From Chitinophaga sp. XS-30 (lineage in GTDB: Bacteria > Bacteroidota > Bacteroidia > Chitinophagales > Chitinophagaceae), in NCBI RefSeq assembly GCF_008086345.1, contig NZ_CP043006.1:618032-682031 (forward strand): 64,000 nt of DNA, written 5' to 3'. Below the pieces are notes generated by a model, which had not been told where the DNA came from, did not search any database, and saw nothing but the letters and a program-made list of their open reading frames with translations. This document shows, one piece after another, positions 52,841-62,003 of the stretch (position 1 is its first letter; every line of letters starts with the position of its first letter). The position numbers and the translations under genes were made by a program.

Positions 52841-54277
52841 TTAAAACTCCGCGTTCTTGGGTGTGCGCGGGAAGGGGATCACATCGCGGATATTGGTCAT
52901 GCCGCTGACGAACAGCACCAGGCGTTCGAAACCAAGACCAAAACCGGAATGGGGCGCAGTGCCGAAACGGCGGGTATCCAGGTACCAGCTCAGCTCTTCC
53001 ACCGGAACGTTCATGGCTTTCATGCGTTCCACCAGTTTTTCGTAGCTCTCTTCCCGTTGTGAACCGCCAACGATCTCACCGATGCCGGGGAAGAGAATAT
53101 CCATGGCCCGGACGGTTTTGCCGTCGTCATTGCGTTTCATGTAGAATGATTTGATGGCGGCGGGGTAATCCGTCAGGATCACCGGCTTTTTGAAATGTTT
53201 TTCCACCAGGTAACGCTCATGCTCGCTCTGCAGATCAGCCCCCCATTCTTCCACGATGTACTGGAATTTCTTGTTCTTGTTGGGTTTGCTGTTCTTCAGG
53301 ATGTCGATAGCCGTTGTATAGGTGATGCGTTCAAACTTGTTGTTCAGCACAAATTCCAGCTTCTCGATCAATCCCATTTCACTGCGTTCCTGCTGGGGTT
53401 TCTGCTTTTCTTCATCGGCCAGGCGTTGCGCCAGGAAGTCCAGGTCTTCCCGGTTATGCTGCAGTGCGTAGCCGATCACGTATTTGATGAATTTCTCGGC
53501 AAGGTCCATATTATCGTTCAGGTCGTAGAACGCCATTTCCGGCTCTATCATCCAGAACTCGGCGAGGTGGCGGGCGGTGTTGGAGTTTTCCGCACGAAAG
53601 GTAGGCCCGAAAGTGTAGATCTCCCCGAATGCCATGGCGCCCAGCTCACCTTCCAGCTGGCCGGATACGGTGAGGTTGGTGGAACGGCCGAAGAAGTCCT
53701 CTTTAAAATCGATCTCTCCTTCCGCGTTCCGGGGCGGATTTTTCAGGTCCAGCGTGGTTACGCGGAACATTTCCCCGGCGCCTTCCGCATCGGAGGCGGT
53801 GATGATAGGGGTATGCAGGTACACGAAGCCCTTATCATTAAAGAACTGGTTTACGGCGAAGGCCAGGGAATGGCGCAGGCGGAAAACGGCGCCAAATGTG
53901 TTGGTCCGGAAGCGCAGGTGTGCGATCTCCCGCAGGAATTCCAGGCTTTGTTTCTGGGGCTGTATGGGGTAAGCCTCCGCATCGCAGTCGCCCAGCACTT
54001 CGAGTACAGCAGCTTTCAGTTCCAGCTTCTGCCCTTTGCCCAGGGAAGGTATCACCTCTCCGGTAACGCTGATGGCGGCACCGCGGGTGAGCCGCCGGAA
54101 TTCAGCGGGGTCCATTTGTTCCGGGTCTACCACGATCTGCAGGTTATTATTGGTAGAGCCATCGTTCAATGCTATAAACTGGTTGTTACGGAAAGTGCGT
54201 ATCCATCCCTTTACCGTTACTGCATAGTTTGTCTGGTCGCTGGACAAGATCTGTTTGATCTTCACTCTTTGGCTCAT
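52841..54277 (-). CDS. asnS: Asparaginyl-tRNA synthetase
   Basis: Class IIb aminoacyl-tRNA synthetase charging tRNA-Asn, 478 residues from the Met at 54277; the frame extends 10 codons further but [11 protein letters not shown] is the natural start. It has an N-terminal OB-fold anticodon-binding domain (about 1-115), motif 2 with [19 protein letters not shown] and motif 3 with [15 protein letters not shown]. Length and motifs are standard. It is monocistronic and divergent from rho. Confidence 0.96.
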   Translation of the reverse strand: MSQRVKIKQILSSDQTNYAVTVKGWIRTFRNNQFIALNDGSTNNNLQIVVDPEQMDPAEFRRLTRGAAISVTGEVIPSLGKGQKLELKAAVLEVLGDCDAEAYPIQPQKQSLEFLREIAHLRFRTNTFGAVFRLRHSLAFAVNQFFNDKGFVYLHTPIITASDAEGAGEMFRVTTLDLKNPPRNAEGEIDFKEDFFGRSTNLTVSGQLEGELGAMAFGEIYTFGPTFRAENSNTARHLAEFWMIEPEMAFYDLNDNMDLAEKFIKYVIGYALQHNREDLDFLAQRLADEEKQKPQQERSEMGLIEKLEFVLNNKFERITYTTAIDILKNSKPNKNKKFQYIVEEWGADLQSEHERYLVEKHFKKPVILTDYPAAIKSFYMKRNDDGKTVRAMDILFPGIGEIVGGSQREESYEKLVERMKAMNVPVEELSWYLDTRRFGTAPHSGFGLGFERLVLFVSGMTNIRDVIPFPRTPKNAEF

Positions 54278-54307
54278 ATCAATAATAAATTTTATAATGA
54301 GTTGCAA

Positions 54308-54687
54308 AAATAATGTTTTCTCCCGATGCCCGGGGGCTGTTTTTCCGGCTTCCGGGGGTGTTGGAAATGGCGCGCGATTTGCAATAGAACCGGAGGTAAC
54401 CGTTATGGGTTCAGGGATACAAACATTCTGTTAAAATTATATACATTAACAGTAAGCGCTCAATATTTATTTGGAGAATACTAAAACTTGTTTTAATCTT
54501 GTATTTATAATCTGTCTGATTAAGTTCCAATTTACCACCTTCATCAGCAGTCCTTAACTCAAAGCGATCCCTATCAATTTAATGATCAAAGCTTTATTAT
54601 TGACTCAAAACAATTATTTATTAATTGGTGTATGTTGGTATGCAGTGGTACCCACCTCACGACACTTCTAAAATTTGACAAACGCAG
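54308..54687. other. Long leader region upstream of rho
   Basis: This 380-nt AT-rich gap lies between the divergent asnS and rho genes. I see no ORF. An imperfect -7 element (TAAAATTTG, 54669-54677) lies close to the rho start. The long gap would allow a transcribed leader, and rho is autoregulated through its leader in E. coli, but nothing in the sequence proves this here. Confidence 0.4.
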
Positions 54688-56415
54688 ATGATGTACGACA
54701 TCTTACAACTGAACGACATGCTCGTTCCTGAACTGCTTGATATTGCAGAAAAGCTGGACATTCCGAACGCCAAAAAACTCGACAAGCAAGCACTGATCTA
54801 TAAAATACTCGATAAACAGGCTGTAATAGCATCCGAAGAGCAGCAGGGAGGCGACGAAAAGAAGACAAGGAAGCGAAAGGCTGCCACTAAAAAGGAAGAT
54901 AACGATAGCCCCGCCACCCCCGCAGAACAAACTCCATCAGAAGAAAAACCTGCCGCCAAAAAAGGAAGAAAGCCCGCCACCAGCAAAGCAGCATCCAAAC
55001 CGGAAGAAGAAGAGAAAGAAAAACCGAAACCTGCAGCAGCAGCCGCGGCAGCTCCTCAGAAACGCAAGCTCGATATAGATCTGGATATTCCCTCCCTCAC
55101 GTTTGATGACGATGATGATATTGTATTGCCGGCATTATCCGACGAAGAAGAGGAAGAAGAGATCGCATTACCGGAAGAAGAACTGGCGGACGATGATGAC
55201 TTCGTGACCGCGCAGGACCCTGTGGCAGCGCCGGTCAAGCAACAACAGCAACCCGGCGGGCATAAATACCCGAAGAAAGAACCTATGTTCAACATAGAGT
55301 TCGATGGGGTGATCCTCAGTGAAGGGGTGCTGGAAATGATGCCGGACGGTTATGGTTTCCTCCGTTCTTCCGATTACAACTACCTCAGTTCCCCTGATGA
55401 TATTTATGTATCTCCTTCCCAGATCAAACTGTTCGGGCTGAAGACCGGTGATACCGTACGCGGTTCCGTTCGTCCGCCGAAAGAAGGAGAGAAATATTTT
55501 GCATTGCTGAAAGTGGAGACCATCAACGGCAAATCCCCGGAGGAAGTGCGCGACCGTGTACCTTTCGACTATCTGACACCGTTGTTCCCTTTCGAAAAAC
55601 TGACGCTCACCACCACCTCCAATAACTACTCCACCCGTATCATGGATATGTTCACCCCGATCGGTAAAGGCCAGCGTGGCCTGATCGTGGCGCAACCCAA
55701 GGTGGGTAAGACCATGTTACTGAAAGAAGTAGCGAACGCCATCGCCACCAACCATCCGGATATCTATCTGATGGTGGTGCTGATCGATGAACGTCCGGAA
55801 GAGGTGACCGATATGGAACGCAGTGTAAAAGCGGAAGTGATCGCCTCCACTTTTGATGAGCCGGCGGAAAAACACGTAAAAGTCTCCGCCATAGCTCTGC
55901 AGAAAGCCAAAAGGTTGGTGGAATGCGGCCACGATGTAGTGATCCTGCTGGATTCCATTACCCGTCTTGCCCGCGCACACAACACCGTGGCCCCTGCTTC
56001 CGGCAAGGTACTGAGCGGTGGTGTGGAAGCCAACGCCATGCAGAAACCAAAACAGTTCTTCGGCGCCGCCCGTAAAATAGAGAACGGCGGATCGCTCACC
56101 ATCCTGGCTACCGCCCTGATAGACACCGGCTCCAAAATGGATGAGGTGATCTTTGAAGAATTCAAAGGTACCGGTAATATGGAACTGGCGCTGGATCGCA
56201 GACTGGCTAACCGCCGTATCTTCCCGGCCATTGACGTTACCGCTTCCTCTACCCGCCGCGATGACCTGCTGCTGGAAAAAGAAATGCTTTCCCGCATTTA
56301 CATCCTGCGCAATCACCTGGCGGATATGAACACGGAAGAAACCATGAACTTCATGCTGCAGCATATGAGAGGCACACGGAACAACGAAGAATTCCTGATC
56401 TCCATGAGCAGGTAA
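54688..56415 (+). CDS. rho: Transcription termination factor Rho with long acidic/basic insert
   Basis: Hexameric RNA-dependent ATPase that ends untranslated transcripts. The protein has 575 residues against about 420 in E. coli. The N-terminal helical domain (1-50) is followed by a low-complexity insert of about 150 residues: Lys/Ala/Pro-rich (about 55-125), then a strongly acidic stretch (about 138-172). The RNA-binding cold-shock domain (about 205-280, [15 protein letters not shown]) and ATPase domain follow, with Walker A PKVGKT (337-342) and Walker [17 protein letters not shown]. Such inserts occur in Rho of several phyla and can bind RNA or promote phase separation. It is monocistronic with a strong terminator. 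Confidence 0.96.
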   Translation: MMYDILQLNDMLVPELLDIAEKLDIPNAKKLDKQALIYKILDKQAVIASEEQQGGDEKKTRKRKAATKKEDNDSPATPAEQTPSEEKPAAKKGRKPATSKAASKPEEEEKEKPKPAAAAAAAPQKRKLDIDLDIPSLTFDDDDDIVLPALSDEEEEEEIALPEEELADDDDFVTAQDPVAAPVKQQQQPGGHKYPKKEPMFNIEFDGVILSEGVLEMMPDGYGFLRSSDYNYLSSPDDIYVSPSQIKLFGLKTGDTVRGSVRPPKEGEKYFALLKVETINGKSPEEVRDRVPFDYLTPLFPFEKLTLTTTSNNYSTRIMDMFTPIGKGQRGLIVAQPKVGKTMLLKEVANAIATNHPDIYLMVVLIDERPEEVTDMERSVKAEVIASTFDEPAEKHVKVSAIALQKAKRLVECGHDVVILLDSITRLARAHNTVAPASGKVLSGGVEANAMQKPKQFFGAARKIENGGSLTILATALIDTGSKMDEVIFEEFKGTGNMELALDRRLANRRIFPAIDVTASSTRRDDLLLEKEMLSRIYILRNHLADMNTEETMNFMLQHMRGTRNNEEFLISMSR

Positions 56416-56434
56416 AAACATATTCAGATCATGC

Positions 56435-56466
56435 AAAAGGGTGTATCAGGTCCGATACACCCTTTT
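56435..56466 (+). terminator. Intrinsic terminator of rho
   Basis: Perfect stem AAAAGGGTGTATC / GATACACCCTTTT with a 6-nt loop and T-run, 19 nt after the rho stop. Confidence 0.92.
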
Positions 56467-56498
56467 TATTTGTCTCTCCGTGAGTACATCCTTCACTG

Positions 56499-56532
56499 AA
56501 AAAGGCCCTGGTCAGCTGACCGGGGCCTTTTT
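56499..56532 (-). terminator. Terminator of the mini-lipoprotein pair
   Basis: Near-perfect inverted repeat AAAAAGGCCCTGGTCAG / CTGACCGGGGCCTTTTT with A/T runs on both sides. It faces the minus-strand lipoprotein genes and backs up the rho terminator. Confidence 0.85.
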
Positions 56533-56571
56533 ACTTTCACATGGCTAAACATGCACCTCTACCTTCAATCG

Positions 56572-56748
56572 TCATATATGTGGGTATGCTATGGTCGTTT
56601 CCGTAATCACCTGCTGTTCCATCACAAAAGGGCCGTGCGGCGGGCGTGGAGGTTTCGGTGGCTTGGGTGGCAGTTTTGGCGTTGCACAACTTACCCCGAT
56701 GATCAATATTGCACCAACAGCGACTGATGCGCTCCATATCTTTTTCAT
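56572..56748 (-). CDS. Mini-lipoprotein, Pro-rich (second of a tandem pair)
   Basis: A 58-residue product with a lipoprotein signal ending in IIGVSC (Cys21), then a Pro/Lys repeat of the form PPKPPKPPRPP and a short tail. The mature peptide is only about 38 residues, which suits a structural or tethering role at the membrane, but no family is recognised. I start at the second Met (56748), which gives a clean MKKIW signal. It begins 11 nt after the stop of the upstream mini-lipoprotein of identical length. Confidence 0.6.
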   Translation of the reverse strand: MKKIWSASVAVGAILIIGVSCATPKLPPKPPKPPRPPHGPFVMEQQVITETTIAYPHI

Positions 56749-56759
56749 ACACTGCATTT

Positions 56760-56936
56760 TTAATGTTGTTTCTTTTGCTGGCCCGGTGCAAACGGCTTCG
56801 CTGATTTCGTACCATACATCTTCTTCGCCTGCCCCGGCGGAATGCGGTTACCCTGCGAATCATGGTACACGGTACAACTGCCGAAGACAATAGCGGTTGC
56901 CAGCAAACACGATAATATGATCCTGTTGTTTTTCAT
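56760..56936 (-). CDS. Mini-lipoprotein with PPGQAKK motif (first of a tandem pair)
   Basis: A 58-residue ORF read directly from the minus strand; it is too short for a 60-residue cutoff. It starts MKNNRIILSCLLATAIVFG and has the lipobox VFGSC (Cys21). The mature part is basic and contains RIPPGQAKKMYGTKSAKPF, then APGQQKKQH. The paired PPGQ/APGQ and Lys-rich blocks resemble a recurring Bacteroidota mini-lipoprotein type of unknown function. Signal peptide, lipobox, full-length frame and tandem partner make it a real gene in my view. It is co-oriented with the Pro-rich lipoprotein downstream. Confidence 0.65.
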   Translation of the reverse strand: MKNNRIILSCLLATAIVFGSCTVYHDSQGNRIPPGQAKKMYGTKSAKPFAPGQQKKQH

Positions 56937-57050
56937 TGACTGGTTATTATTTCACAAGTGGTATTGCCAAAACTCTGCCAAAGTCGCCCGAAATGAAAAA
57001 AGCATTGCCGGTCAAACAGCAATGCTTTCAAAAAAAGAGTAATAGTTAGA

Positions 57051-57668
57051 TTAGAACAGGAAGCTCACACCCAGCTGGAACTGTTGGGTGAACGCAAAAT
57101 CAAAAGCGCTGCTTTTGGATTTGATGTCCGATCCTTCTGCTTCTGAAGTGGTGTTAGCATAGCTCAGGCCACCGAAAACACCTTCGATCACGAAGCATTT
57201 GGTAACGAAATAGCTGATACCCGGCTGAACATTGGCGTAGATACCGCTGTTGCTGGACACCTTGTCCCCATCCTGCTTGGTCTGGCCGAAACCATAACCA
57301 ACATTAGCTTCACCAAAGAAGGCAAATTTGGAACCGCCGATCACATGGTAGTTACGAACAAAAACACCAGGAATGATCATGGTAGTATTGCGCTTGTCCT
57401 CAACCCCTGCAACTTCATCTTTGCTGGTGAAGAAATTGGTTTCCGCCATTACACCGATCATCCATTTGTCGCTCAAAGCATAACCAACTTTCGGGCTGAT
57501 AAAGAACTCGGTGGTCGTCATCTTGTCATCTGTTGCGTCATTTTCCTTGGAGGATGTTGTGCTGATGCCAACGCCTCCACCTACAAGAAAATCACCTTTA
57601 GCTACCTGTGCTTTCGCAAACTGAGTTCCAAACAGGCCCACTACGGCCAAAACGATCATTTTTTTCAT
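57051..57668 (-). CDS. Outer-membrane beta-barrel protein (porin-like)
   Basis: A 205-residue protein with a signal peptide (1-20, cut near AKAQV). It shows alternating hydrophobic strands typical of an eight-stranded beta-barrel, for example GDFLVGGGVGISTTS, KVGYALSDKWMIGVMAETNFF and the C-terminal FTQQFQLGVSFLF ending in Phe. It fits the outer-membrane beta-barrel family common in Bacteroidota. Function unknown, perhaps structural. Monocistronic. Confidence 0.85.
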   Translation of the reverse strand: MKKMIVLAVVGLFGTQFAKAQVAKGDFLVGGGVGISTTSSKENDATDDKMTTTEFFISPKVGYALSDKWMIGVMAETNFFTSKDEVAGVEDKRNTTMIIPGVFVRNYHVIGGSKFAFFGEANVGYGFGQTKQDGDKVSSNSGIYANVQPGISYFVTKCFVIEGVFGGLSYANTTSEAEGSDIKSKSSAFDFAFTQQFQLGVSFLF

Positions 57669-57772
57669 CTGTCGTACAATTTAATTTTTGATTATGTCAA
57701 ATAATTGATTCCGCTGTTCATGTTTCTACATACATGCCAATCGGGGGAAGAAGAAGCTGGTTGTATCCGTGG

Positions 57773-58381
57773 TTATCTTAAGCCGTTAAAGAATATGGTC
57801 AGTACCATCTTTTCACGGTGCATAAATTCTTTTATATTTTCTGTATGATGAAGTTCAAAACCCTGGGCCTGCCACTTGCACCAGATCACCCACAAACCAA
57901 ATAACACATGCACCAGCATTTCGGCGGTCTTTTCGGGATCATGCTGCGGCGATATCTCCCCATCTGCAATTCCCTTGCGTATCCAGGCTGCCAGAAAACG
58001 GCTCTCCGCCTGCTGTACCAGCTCGCCTACCTGCCGCTGAAGGTTGCCGGGCTTTTCCCGCACCCATTCGTGCACACCAAACAGGAAATGATATTCCTGC
58101 AGTATCTTTTCTTTCAGCGTCAGATACCTGTCCATCACCAACTGTACCGTTACCGGCCCTTCCAGGAAACTGCTGACGTCCGCAAAACAACGGGAAACGA
58201 TCCTTTCGATCACCGCCACATAAATGCGGTCTTTATCCGGGAAATAATAATATAAAGATCCTTTGGACATGTCCAGGTCCCCTGCAATCTCCCCCATGGT
58301 CGTCTTGGCCAGCCCATAGCGCGAAAAGCGCTTTAGCGCAGCTTCCAGTATCACTTCCCTTTTTTGATCCTGTTCAGCCAT
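57773..58381 (-). CDS. TetR/AcrR family transcriptional regulator
   Basis: A 202-residue repressor with an N-terminal helix-turn-helix (about 8-55, LAKTTMGEIAGDLDMSKGSLYYYF) and a helical ligand-binding domain with no recognised ligand. An inverted repeat TTTGACC / GGTCAAA lies at its own transcription start, so it probably represses itself. No efflux pump or enzyme gene is adjacent, so the controlled function lies elsewhere or is the gene's own expression. Confidence 0.93.
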   Translation of the reverse strand: MAEQDQKREVILEAALKRFSRYGLAKTTMGEIAGDLDMSKGSLYYYFPDKDRIYVAVIERIVSRCFADVSSFLEGPVTVQLVMDRYLTLKEKILQEYHFLFGVHEWVREKPGNLQRQVGELVQQAESRFLAAWIRKGIADGEISPQHDPEKTAEMLVHVLFGLWVIWCKWQAQGFELHHTENIKEFMHREKMVLTIFFNGLR

Positions 58382-58402
58382 GAAAAGAAGTACAAAGAAC
58401 CT

Positions 58403-58456
58403 TTTGACCTTTTGACTTTGCGGGTCAAATGTACGAAGTGTTTTGAAACTGCCAAA
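58403..58456 (-). promoter_or_regulatory. TetR gene promoter with overlapping operator
   Basis: On the minus strand TTTG (58456-58453), 19 nt, TACATTTG (58433-58426) is a full Bacteroidota promoter. Its start site falls near 58419. The inverted repeat TTTGACC (58403-58409) / GGTCAAA (58423-58429), with an extra half-site TTTGAC at 58411-58416, covers the -7 element and start site, as expected for an autorepressor operator. Confidence 0.7.
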
Positions 58457-58726
58457 AGAATTTACCGCGGAATTTAAAAAAACTTAAAAATATGACATGC
58501 ATAATCATATTGTTAAGCAAATGTAAATAAATATTTTAATTGTGCATATGTAATTTGATAAAGATTTGTTAAAACAGGCACAGGGGGCTATCCGGGGTGG
58601 TTGGTGCCATGCCTAATGTTTACTAGTTAAAAATTGCCGGGTTCAAACCGGGGTCAACGGGTTTGTCAGGTATCCGTTTCCCGGGCAACGCAGTATCGGC
58701 ATTGCCCGGGAAAACGGCAAATGAGC
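58457..58726. other. Remaining intergenic DNA between the TetR and DHS-like genes
   Basis: The rest of this 345-nt gap is AT-rich next to the TetR promoter and richer in GC towards the DHS-like stop. The imperfect repeat GTTTCCCGGGCAACG / CATTGCCCGGGAAAAC (58676-58712) can form a hairpin with a CCCGGG core and may end the DHS-like transcript. No ORF is visible. Confidence 0.45.
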
Positions 58727-59701
58727 TTACCAGCCCAACAGGTATGCAAAGATCAGCGGCGCAACGATGGTGGCGTCTGATTCCACAATAAACTTGGGTG
58801 TATGGATATCCAGCTTGCCCCAGGTGATCTTTTCATTGGGCACGGCGCCGGAGTAGGAACCGTAGGAGGTGGTGGAATCGGATATCTGGCAGAAGTAACT
58901 CCAGAAAGGCACGTCATGCCATTCCAGGTCCTGGTACATCATCGGTACCACACAGATAGGGAAATCTCCCGCAATGCCCCCACCGATCTGGAAGAAACCT
59001 ACGCCCTTGCCGGAAGAGTTCTTGCGGTACCAGTCGCTCAGTTCCACCATATATTCAATACCGCTCTTCATGGTGCTGGCCTTCAGTTCTCCTTTTATGC
59101 AGTAGGAAGCGAAGATATTGCCCATGGTGCTGTCTTCCCATCCGGGTACAACAATGGGAATGTTCTTTTCCGCCGCAGCGATCATCCAGCTGTTTTTCGG
59201 ATCGATCTCGTAATGCTCTTTCATGACGCCGCTAAGCAGCAGTTTATACATGTATTCATGAGGAAAATAGCGTTCACCGTTGCTTTCCGCGTCTTTCCAT
59301 ATCTTGTAAATATGCTGTTGTATGCGGCGGAAGGCTTCTTCCTCCGGAATGCAGGTGTCTGTTACGCGGTTAAAGCCGCCTTCCAGCAGTTTCCATTCAT
59401 CTTCCGGGCTCAGGTCGCGGTAGTGGGGAACGCGTTTGTAATGCGTATGCGCCACCAGGTTCATGATATCTTCCTCCAGGTTGGCGCCGGTGCAGGAGAT
59501 GATATCCACTTTCCCCTGGCGGATCATTTCTGCAAAGGAAATGCCCAGTTCCGCCGTGCTCATGGCGCCGGCGAGGGTTACCATCATTTTACCGCCTTCC
59601 AGCAGATGTGTTTCATACCCCTTTGCCGCATCTACCAGCGCCGCGGCGTTAAAATGGCGGTAATGATGCTGGATAAACTGAGAGATCGGTCCTTTATTCA
59701 T
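58727..59701 (-). CDS. Deoxyhypusine synthase family protein
   Basis: NAD-dependent aminobutyl-transfer enzyme homologue of 324 residues from the Met at 59701. In eukaryotes and archaea deoxyhypusine synthase modifies a Lys of eIF5A using spermidine; bacteria lack that substrate, and some bacterial homologues make homospermidine instead. The residue matching the catalytic Lys of the human enzyme (K329, in WGK) is K296 here, in ITWGKLD, so the imine chemistry is possible. Other conserved parts are LAGAMSTAELG and SCTGANLEEDIMNLVAH. Polyamine metabolism is therefore the best guess. It is downstream of a small secreted protein gene but separated by a terminator. Confidence 0.9.
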   Translation of the reverse strand: MNKGPISQFIQHHYRHFNAAALVDAAKGYETHLLEGGKMMVTLAGAMSTAELGISFAEMIRQGKVDIISCTGANLEEDIMNLVAHTHYKRVPHYRDLSPEDEWKLLEGGFNRVTDTCIPEEEAFRRIQQHIYKIWKDAESNGERYFPHEYMYKLLLSGVMKEHYEIDPKNSWMIAAAEKNIPIVVPGWEDSTMGNIFASYCIKGELKASTMKSGIEYMVELSDWYRKNSSGKGVGFFQIGGGIAGDFPICVVPMMYQDLEWHDVPFWSYFCQISDSTTSYGSYSGAVPNEKITWGKLDIHTPKFIVESDATIVAPLIFAYLLGW

Positions 59702-59752
59702 AACAGTACAGTATTTTCTTCGTTTAAGCCGCAAAGGTAAGATAAAGACATA

Positions 59753-59785
59753 AAAAAAACCGTTCCGGGAAAACGGAACGGTTAT
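59753..59785 (-). terminator. Terminator of the 148-residue secreted protein gene
   Basis: Stem AACCGTTCCG / CGGAACGGTT with a short A-rich loop and a T-run on the minus strand formed by AAAAAAA at 59751-59759. Confidence 0.85.
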
Positions 59786-59828
59786 GACTGATTAAACTAA
59801 AACTAAAACCTGTTGGTGTGACTGTGTA

Positions 59829-60275
59829 CTACGCTTTTTGTAATTTCTTGAGGGTGGTAACATAACCGGAAGACTGCGCTTTCAGCACGGTCCAGTGTGT
59901 TTCGCTTTCGAGCGTAACAACATAGGTGGTCGTGTCGTTAGCGTCATACTCCACTACGCTGTGTATACGCTGGTCAGGGAACTTCTTCATCAGTTTGGTA
60001 ATAACATTCAGCGGCAGTTCGCTGTCCGTAATGTAACGGGACGTAGCGAGCAGGTTGCCTTCATTGTCAAAATGCGCGGTTACCTTGGAGGTATTGATCG
60101 TGAATTTGGCAACATACTTGTCCTTGGTGCTGTACCAGGATACATCTTCTGCTCCTACAAATTCTTTGTTAAAGGCATCCATCACTTTTTTGTTGCTGAC
60201 GGAATTGTCTCTGGCTACTACGGCGCTGCTGGTAAATACCGCAACGAGGGTAAGAATGGCGATAATTTTTTTCAT
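59829..60275 (-). CDS. Small secreted protein, PepSY-like
   Basis: The 148-residue protein has a signal peptide (1-21, cut near VVARD). The mature part repeats the pattern of a short helix followed by strands (for example FNKEFVGAEDVSWYSTKDKYVAKF), typical of Bacteroidota PepSY-like or putative beta-lactamase-inhibitor-like domains. It probably sits in the periplasm and binds rather than catalyses. Function unknown. Monocistronic, ended by a hairpin. Confidence 0.7.
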   Translation of the reverse strand: MKKIIAILTLVAVFTSSAVVARDNSVSNKKVMDAFNKEFVGAEDVSWYSTKDKYVAKFTINTSKVTAHFDNEGNLLATSRYITDSELPLNVITKLMKKFPDQRIHSVVEYDANDTTTYVVTLESETHWTVLKAQSSGYVTTLKKLQKA

Positions 60276-60688
60276 GGCGGAAAAGTTTTATCTGGTTTAG
60301 TGTTTAAAAAAATTGTTTGTGATTACGGTGTAAAAGTACTCCGGTGGCAAGCGGTTGGCAAGCGAATCTTTAGGAGTGGTGCTGCAAGATTAAATCAATG
60401 TTATGCATGTTATCACGCTTACCTGAAAGCATCTGGAGGGGATCGCTGCAAGCCAATACAGCAAAGGAGTTGAGCGGAAAGAGCAAATGTTGCACGGACA
60501 AGGGTTAAGACTTTGTTAAAGTGGAATGCTGGTGACAACTGGTAGTGTACGGCAAGCGTTTTTCAAAAGCGGACACTTATTCCCGGAAGCGGACACCATC
60601 GCAGATAAGTCTTATCTTGGAAAGGAGGAAACGTCCTGTTTATCAGGTCTCCGCCGTTCATAACTTATCTTTTACCGTTCAACAGCCC
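60276..60688. other. Intergenic region with repeats upstream of acpH
   Basis: This 413-nt gap between divergent genes has no convincing ORF. It contains the direct repeat AAGCGGACAC (60567-60576 and 60587-60596, period 20), a perfect palindrome AGATAAG-T-CTTATCT (60603-60617), and GGCAAGCG twice near 60343-60362. These look like regulator-binding sites for the acpH-like gene or remnants of a repeat element. Confidence 0.5.
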
Positions 60689-61279
60689 ATGAATTATCTC
60701 GCACACGCCTACCTTTCTTTTCATGATCCGGCCATTACCGTTGGCCAGCTGATCGCGGATTTTGTGAAAGGGAAACAGATCGATTCCTATGATAAAAGGA
60801 TACAGCAGGGCATCCGGCTGCATCGCGCACTGGATGAGTTTACGGACGGCCATCCGGCTACCCGTCAGGCCAATGCGGTGTTCCGGCCGGCCTGCGGCCC
60901 CTACGGCCCGGTGTTCATGGACGTGGTCTACGATCACTTCCTGGCCAATGATCCGGAACATTTCCCCGGGGACGCCCTGGCTGCCTTCGCCGCATCTGTG
61001 TACGACATACTGGTTACTTATGACAGCCAGCTGCCGCCGGAGTTCAGGCGGGTATCCGGGTATATGCGCAGCCAGAACTGGCTGTATCATTATCAGGAGA
61101 GAACCGGCATCTTCAGCAGTTTTTCCGGTATCATACGGAGAGCCCGGTATTTCGATAAACCCGCCACCGTTCCTTTTGCGGTATTTGAAGAGCATTACCG
61201 GACGCTGGAACTGTGTTACCGGCAATTTTTCCCGGACGCGCTGGACTATATGAAAAGCCGTTATGAGGGTATCGGGTAG
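60689..61279 (+). CDS. Acyl-carrier-protein phosphodiesterase family
   Basis: A 196-residue protein of the AcpH family from the ATG at 60689. In E. coli AcpH removes the 4'-phosphopantetheine arm from acyl carrier protein. HD-like metal-binding residues appear in MNYLAHAYLSF, ADFVKGK, IRLHRALDEFTDGHP and VVYDHFLAND, and the order and length match. It is monocistronic as far as I can see. The longer open frame from 60545 contains the palindrome and is unlikely to be translated. Confidence 0.88.
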   Translation: MNYLAHAYLSFHDPAITVGQLIADFVKGKQIDSYDKRIQQGIRLHRALDEFTDGHPATRQANAVFRPACGPYGPVFMDVVYDHFLANDPEHFPGDALAAFAASVYDILVTYDSQLPPEFRRVSGYMRSQNWLYHYQERTGIFSSFSGIIRRARYFDKPATVPFAVFEEHYRTLELCYRQFFPDALDYMKSRYEGIG

Positions 61280-61310
61280 CAGGAGCGTCCTTATATAATT
61301 ATATACTCCT

Positions 61311-61342
61311 TTTGAGGATTTTCTGAAAATCGCCTAGTTTTG
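61311..61342 (+). promoter_or_regulatory. Promoter of the DUF2911 gene
   Basis: TTTG (61311-61314), 20 nt, TAGTTTTG (61335-61342) fully matches the Bacteroidota consensus. The start site should be near 61349, about 31 nt before the ATG. A perfect 14-bp AT palindrome (TATATAATTATATA, 61292-61305) lies just upstream. Confidence 0.75.
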
Positions 61343-61379
61343 GGCATAAATTGATAAAACCATAAAGCATACACAGGTT

Positions 61380-61982
61380 ATGAACACGATCAAAGCACTA
61401 CTGGTAATAATAGGTTTGGCCGCCCTGCAACCGGCTCTGGGGCAGGAAAGGAAAATGCCGCCGATAGATCCCAGCCCGATGGACATGGCTTATTTCCCTG
61501 TAATGTACCCCTATGTGTGCAAGGTGAAAGGAGAGCCGGGTACCCTGGTGGCCCGTGCAGTGTTCAGCCGGCCGCAGAAAAAAGGCCGCCCGATCTTCGG
61601 GAACCTGGTGGAGTATGGCAAGGTATGGCGCCTTGGCGCAAATGAAGCAACGGAGGTTGAGTTTTACCGCCCGGTGATCATTGGCGGCAAGCAGGTGCCC
61701 AAAGGCCGGTACACCCTCTACGCCATCCCTGCTGAAGCGAAATGGACAGTCATCATCAACAAACAGACCGATATCTGGGGCGCCTATAAATATGAGCAAA
61801 GCCTGGACCTTGTGCGTACAGACGTACCCGTACGCGAGGCCGGCGAGGAACTGGAAGCCTTCAGCATGGTATTCGAAAAGGCTGCTTACGGCGCCAATCT
61901 GCTGATCGGATGGGACAAAACCCAGGTCAGCCTCCCCATCCGCTGGAATGATGCCGCCGCATCCGCCGCCAAAAAGAAATAA
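61380..61982 (+). CDS. Secreted DUF2911 domain protein
   Basis: A 200-residue protein with a signal peptide (1-21, cut near ALGQE). The DUF2911 domain is recognisable by the blocks SRPQKKGRPIFGNLVEYGK, WRLGANEATEVEF and PKGRYTLYAIP, all typical of this beta-sandwich family in Bacteroidota. It is periplasmic or secreted and probably binds ligands. The function is unknown. It has its own promoter and terminator. Confidence 0.9.
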   Translation: MNTIKALLVIIGLAALQPALGQERKMPPIDPSPMDMAYFPVMYPYVCKVKGEPGTLVARAVFSRPQKKGRPIFGNLVEYGKVWRLGANEATEVEFYRPVIIGGKQVPKGRYTLYAIPAEAKWTVIINKQTDIWGAYKYEQSLDLVRTDVPVREAGEELEAFSMVFEKAAYGANLLIGWDKTQVSLPIRWNDAAASAAKKK

Positions 61983-62003
61983 TATCCTGATATTCACTAC
62001 ATA

